NCBI GenBank assembly: GCA_933228895.1
Contig: OW121848.1
Coordinates: 101,451,470 to 101,515,469, forward strand
From: Platycnemis pennipes
Lineage: Eukaryota; Arthropoda; Insecta; Odonata; Platycnemididae
Reading direction: 5' to 3'
Length of the DNA stretch: 64,000 nucleotides
Each line of letters opens with the position of its first letter. Position 1 is the first letter of the stretch. Position numbers and translations under genes: made by a program. Below, piece by piece: positions 59,671 to 64,000 of this stretch. Under the pieces are notes generated by a model. It did not search any database. It had not been told where the DNA came from and was given only the letters and a program-made list of their open reading frames with translations.

Positions 59671-60813
59671 ATGTGCTGGCGGTGATTCACCATCAAAAGA
59701 AAATCAGATATCAAGGGACAACAGAACCATAGAGGTGTGTAAGAGGAAGTGAATTGAAACATCTGAGAAGCCTTCCTTCAATATGGTAAAAAATATCGAA
59801 CTCTATTATTTACAAACCTGCGCAAATAACCATTGGGTAGATGACAAAATTGAAGTAAAATGTCATGGTTATGAATAAATAAAGGTAAAAATCCGTTTAG
59901 TAGGGTGGCAAGCCTCTGCCTCCCACCAAAGCGTACAATAAGTCCATTCTTCTCCTTGTTACGCGACGAACTCTCCTTAGTCTCTCCCTTGAATATCTCT
60001 GGGACACAATGATATCTTTTTGATTAATAAAATAAACCCACCTCCTAATGATTCCGAGACTAAGGTTGTGAAGAATAAATCTTGTGATTGGAGCTGGTAA
60101 TGGTCATAACTTTGGGGAAAACACGAAAACATGAATACACGCATATGATCACCATAGAAGCTGAAGCAATTGATGCTAATTAAAACATTTAATACAGGTT
60201 ATGATATATAATTCGAGAGGAAACTACCGGAAACAAGGCGTACTGTGGAAGGCACAAGACTAAGGAAACTGATACCAAACGTAATATGCTTGGAAACGTC
60301 ATTAAACAAGGTCCAGAGTGTAAAAGAAGGAACAAAAGCAAGGTAACTGATGCCGACAGGAAATGCTATACAAAGAATCACCTTCAATAAAATGAAAAGC
60401 AAAAAAATTAGCGATCACAATAAAGCTAAGAGAGTCATTCTAAGAAAATCTGCGGCAGTGAAAACTCGGTCGAGATGTCAATTTTTACTTAAACAGTCTT
60501 AACATCCCATTGCACGTCAGAAAAAAATAGAAAAAATAGTTAGAAATAGCTAGTGCTCAGTCAGGGAGACGTGTTTTATCTTTCTACATACAATTTCTCA
60601 CGCATTTCTTGAAAATTAATGCAAAAATGTAAAAATGGAATATTCTATGCATGCACATTATGCATCAGACATAAACGAGTCGTGGCTGGTAAAGGGGGCG
60701 TCATGTGCAAAAAAAGGCTGACATGTTGAGATTAGTAGAGATTGTTGTAATAAAGCACATAAATTGAAGAACGAGAAAAAGAAAATCAGGACAAAGTATC
60801 CATATTATGTCAA
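59671..60813. other. AT-rich non-coding stretch
   Basis: No gene is supported. Confidence 0.5.
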
Positions 60814-60857
60814 AATGTCGCCAAAGTGGAAAAGGGGTAAAGCTTGATAGCATGGAG
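60814..60857 (+). repeat. Direct repeat copy 1 (44 bp)
   Basis: This 44-bp block, with core CGCCAAAGTGGA then GGGGTAAAGCTTGAT, recurs at 61736-61779 with 3 differences. The identity of the repeat is unknown. Confidence 0.75.
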
Positions 60858-61735
60858 CGGAGTCCCTTCTTCAATCTTACCCTTTTAATGATTCGCCATC
60901 GAGACCAGAATGATTCTAAACCTTTAAAAGGCCCTTAATGAGAAAGAATCTAATTGACCCCGGGATGAAGTGTACTTCTTCCACAACTCGTACCAGGCAA
61001 GAAAGCTGGCTTTCCAAAAATTACTTTCTCCCATTACACATACAGATGTGCACGATGCATATGACATAGGGTATTAGTTTGCAGCAACAGGGAAAGACTG
61101 AATTTTCACAACTCCTTGTGAGAGGCCTACGAATAAAGAAAATACATATTGCCTAATGGGTTGTATAACATAATACTTAGTCATCACATCAATGGAAAAT
61201 AAGTTAAATTCGTTAGGAAGCAATGAAAATATGGAGGTAAGATGATCGTGATAAAAGCCTTCTCTTCGTGTTTACGGGATATAGGGGATGTGTGAGAAGG
61301 TAAGGAATAACTGAAAGGGATTTGGAATGCCAGATAAAGAAACAAAATTATTACAAAAACAACTGTAGTCATCTCCTGCAGTGGAGCGTATAGTTTACCG
61401 CCTTTCGGAGTCAAATAAAGGCAAGTTCTTCTCGTAGATATCTCCTAGAATAGGTGTAAGTACAGTAATGGACATAACTAGGCTGGGAATTCTATTTCTG
61501 TTTTCATTAATTATGTATTCGTATTTTGAAAACTAAACATAATAGGCATAAGTTCTCACAAAATTGGTTTGCGTGGTACTATACACTGAATAATATATAA
61601 TCACAGTGACAACCCTTATATTTTACCATCCTTTACTTGCCATGCCCATTTTTTAAACCCACTTTCGGTTAAGGATAGGAAATCTATAGGACATGAGTAA
61701 GGGTACAAATGATAAAGAAATCTAAAGAGCAGAAG
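60858..61735. other. AT-rich stretch between the direct repeats
   Basis: No gene is visible. It may be an insertion or a duplicated unit bounded by the two 44-bp copies. Confidence 0.4.
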
Positions 61736-61779
61736 AATGTCGCCAAAGTGGAACAGGGGTAAAGCTTGATGGCATTGAG
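61736..61779 (+). repeat. Direct repeat copy 2 (44 bp)
   Basis: Second copy of the block, 922 bp downstream in the same orientation. It is directly followed by an imperfect tandem of CTGGTCGAAGG near 61790-61835. Confidence 0.75.
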
Positions 61780-61835
61780 GTTAGAAGAAGAATACTGGTC
61801 GAAGGTTTTTGAAAGCTGGTCGAAGGATTTTGAAA

Positions 61836-62029
61836 AAAATACAAAGCTCTAAAAAAAGACAAAAACTTACCATGAAAATTCATCGAATGTAAAAATTGCC
61901 CTAAAAGGAATATTTCTCATCAGAAATTCCTCAAAGACCGAGTTTATTTACTGTATGGTCAAACGCAAGAGAGATACGAAACATCTAATTTAACTATAAA
62001 ATTCTAGCGCAAAAAGGACCGCTTTCCTA
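61836..62029. other. AT-rich non-coding stretch
   Basis: Nothing recognisable. Confidence 0.45.
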
Positions 62030-62520
62030 TCCCCTCCCTCTTTATTTCTCATTTACCAAACTCATATCTACTCATTATCTTCTCTATTCCCTCGATAGTC
62101 CATCATTATTCCATCTGCACCCAGCTTTAACCTAACAATAATGTTTATAAAAAAACTCCATTCATTTTCCACATTTCCTTCCGATTTCCTAAGGCGTTTC
62201 CTTTCCATCTATACCACACCCTTTGCATATATTCCACTATTTAGCCCAGATGTTCATTTTTTCCATACCATTATCTATAACTTCTTCACGTTACACTCAT
62301 CGTTTTCCGCTGAGGCAGCCCTATATCTCAGCATTTAATTCCCATTCTTTTGTTGATCCTGCTTTCTTACCACAGTACTTATGCACATGCCATTCTATTT
62401 ACCTCATTCTCCTCCAAATTATTTCAAGAAACACAAGAACTGTGGCCACAGATATACGAAAACAGTCCTCTCCTTTATTTATCACGTTTATCCCATAATT
62501 TTCCTCGTTGATTTTTCTTT
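62030..62520. other. Polypyrimidine-rich block
   Basis: C/T-rich plus strand with short Ser/Phe/Leu-rich frames. I see no gene. Confidence 0.45.
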
Positions 62521-64000
62521 CAGAAATCGAGCTCGTATTGACGGGAAGTGTGTGTAGATAGAGGATCATAATACATCCTCCATCGGCATAAATTTTTGAG
62601 TGATCAAATACCCTTAATTAAGGCATAATCAAGGATAATCATAATCAAGGCATGAAGGTTAATTAACCCAAAGCTACATAAATCAATAGTTAACAACTAA
62701 TTTTCCAGAATCACGGTTAGTTAACGTAGAACGAGATTACTCCGGCACCGCTCCGAAACCTATAACCTATCGGAGAGCTTAGAATTCAAATTTCCATCGC
62801 AACTCATCGCGCCACATTCCGCTGCAACGTCCCATCCCATTTCTTAAGGAGTCATTGCCCTCAAAATCTCGTATCCGTCAGTGAGTTGAATCTAGCGATC
62901 CGATAAATAAGAGGATCGAAAGAATAAAAAATGAGAATGAGGAAGAGAGACAAAGAGAAGGAGATATTAGGATGGTGACTCCGAGGGAAATAACGTATTC
63001 CACTCGGATGCGGACATTAATGCTCCCGCAGCAATCCGATTGGCTCGATATCCAGCAGTTCTTCTTGTCGAGGGCATCGATCCGTAGCCGTTGGGTGATT
63101 TAATGCAGATTTGAGCGTGCTTCATTTAAAAAAAGGAGCTTCAATGCGCTATCATCAAACCTCCATGGCTGCCTCACAATCACCGGGACCACCGAATATT
63201 TCAGTAGTCGTTCACTTAACTTATGGTTTGTCGGGATAATTCAAATAATTCAGGAAATTCGTTAATAACTGTCACTTATGATATGGAATATCTGTTATTT
63301 GTCATGGTACCATTTGTAAAAAATCTTTAACGTAACCTTCAATACGCACGCTGCATTACAGGACTGCTTAAGTTTAAAACATTTTAAAGAGGATTGTTAT
63401 ACTGAAAATATTTAAAGGTGAACTTTCTCGACCACACAGAATCAAAAATACGTTTTTAGCGCTTTAAAGTGAAAACTCATCTACACCCGAAACTGAAGAC
63501 GCTTTACATAATTCCTTCGATGAAGTCATACGATTGTCAATAGAACATGACGATTTGTAAATATATATACATACTGAAAACATATAGGTACGTGTACGCA
63601 TTATGTACGCTTAAAGCCACCGTAAGGGTGTGTGGCAGGGGGTAAAGACCACAAACATGCACTAATCACATGCAACTAGACTACAAGCAAAGTAATAAAG
63701 GGATTAGTTGTTAATATATGCACCAGGCACTACAGACTACTCTCACAATATTTCACCTGCCCATAGCTACACTATGCTGCCTACAGTAATCTCTTATAGT
63801 ACGGGGGGAAAATGACATTTTGAATCCATCGGTTCGACAATCTATCTCTCAAATCTTATTTATCTGGTCGAATCTAGCATAATACGCAGGGGTTTTTAAT
63901 GTATCTGTAACATATTCAGTGAAGCTATCCGTTTTAAATTTATGCAATAGATTTGCAATGTACTATAGCGTACAATTTGATAGTGATTCCAAACCTGATT
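62521..64000. other. Mixed non-coding stretch at the window end
   Basis: Short repeats of AATCAAGG occur near 62625-62655. A slightly GC-richer patch lies at 62740-63110. No gene is supported. Confidence 0.45.

Overview
This window looks like arthropod, probably insect, nuclear DNA from a large, AT-rich genome. There is no dense or operon-like coding. Open frames are short and mostly fall in low-complexity DNA. The recognisable content is eukaryotic transposable elements: RTE-type LINEs, tRNA-derived SINEs with Pol III A and B boxes, a DNA transposon with long terminal inverted repeats, and fold-back repeats. I recognise no intact host protein-coding gene. The species and the RTE clade are inferences from motifs read by eye.

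Layout. 1-4.2 kb: a GC-rich purine-skewed island, then a 5'-truncated RTE copy (2387-2711) with a 12-bp target-site duplication, apparently nested in an older decayed LINE (about 2334-3250). 4.2-17.5 kb: AT-rich DNA with a near-perfect 44-bp hairpin (4183-4226) and long polypurine or polypyrimidine blocks. 17.5-18.1 kb: a minus-strand SINE followed by a 157-bp fold-back element whose arms carry a weakly hammerhead-ribozyme-like core. 20-23.3 kb: GC-rich islands with abrupt purine/pyrimidine switches. 27-31.4 kb: facing G and C runs, a short repeat cluster, a GC-rich segment that can fold as a cloverleaf (29255-29329), a clear SINE with target-site duplication (30112-30384), and a GC island. 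33.4-34.5 kb: a decayed RTE reverse transcriptase with the catalytic FADD motif. 34.9-35.1 kb: a weak promoter-like segment. 39.5-40.8 kb: a purine-rich GC island. 42.6 kb: an inverted repeat giving nearly the same peptide on both strands. 44.9-45.8 kb: an RTE copy, open except for one stop, with a 12-bp target-site duplication. 45.9-48.75 kb: a 2.85-kb DNA element with inverted repeats of about 643 bp and a broken coding core. 49-64 kb: AT-rich DNA with islands, two SINE remnants and a 44-bp direct repeat.

How the parts relate. The RTE copies are dead fragments of one lineage, since they share C-terminal protein motifs and a very short 3' end. The SINEs are non-coding and would have needed a LINE partner in trans; RTE is a plausible but unproven partner. 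The long-TIR element would have needed a full-length relative to supply transposase. The least explained signals are this long-TIR element, the two fold-back elements at 17.9 and 42.6 kb, the cloverleaf at 29.3 kb and the repeated purine/pyrimidine strand switches. All percentages were counted by eye on short alignments, and no database search was possible.
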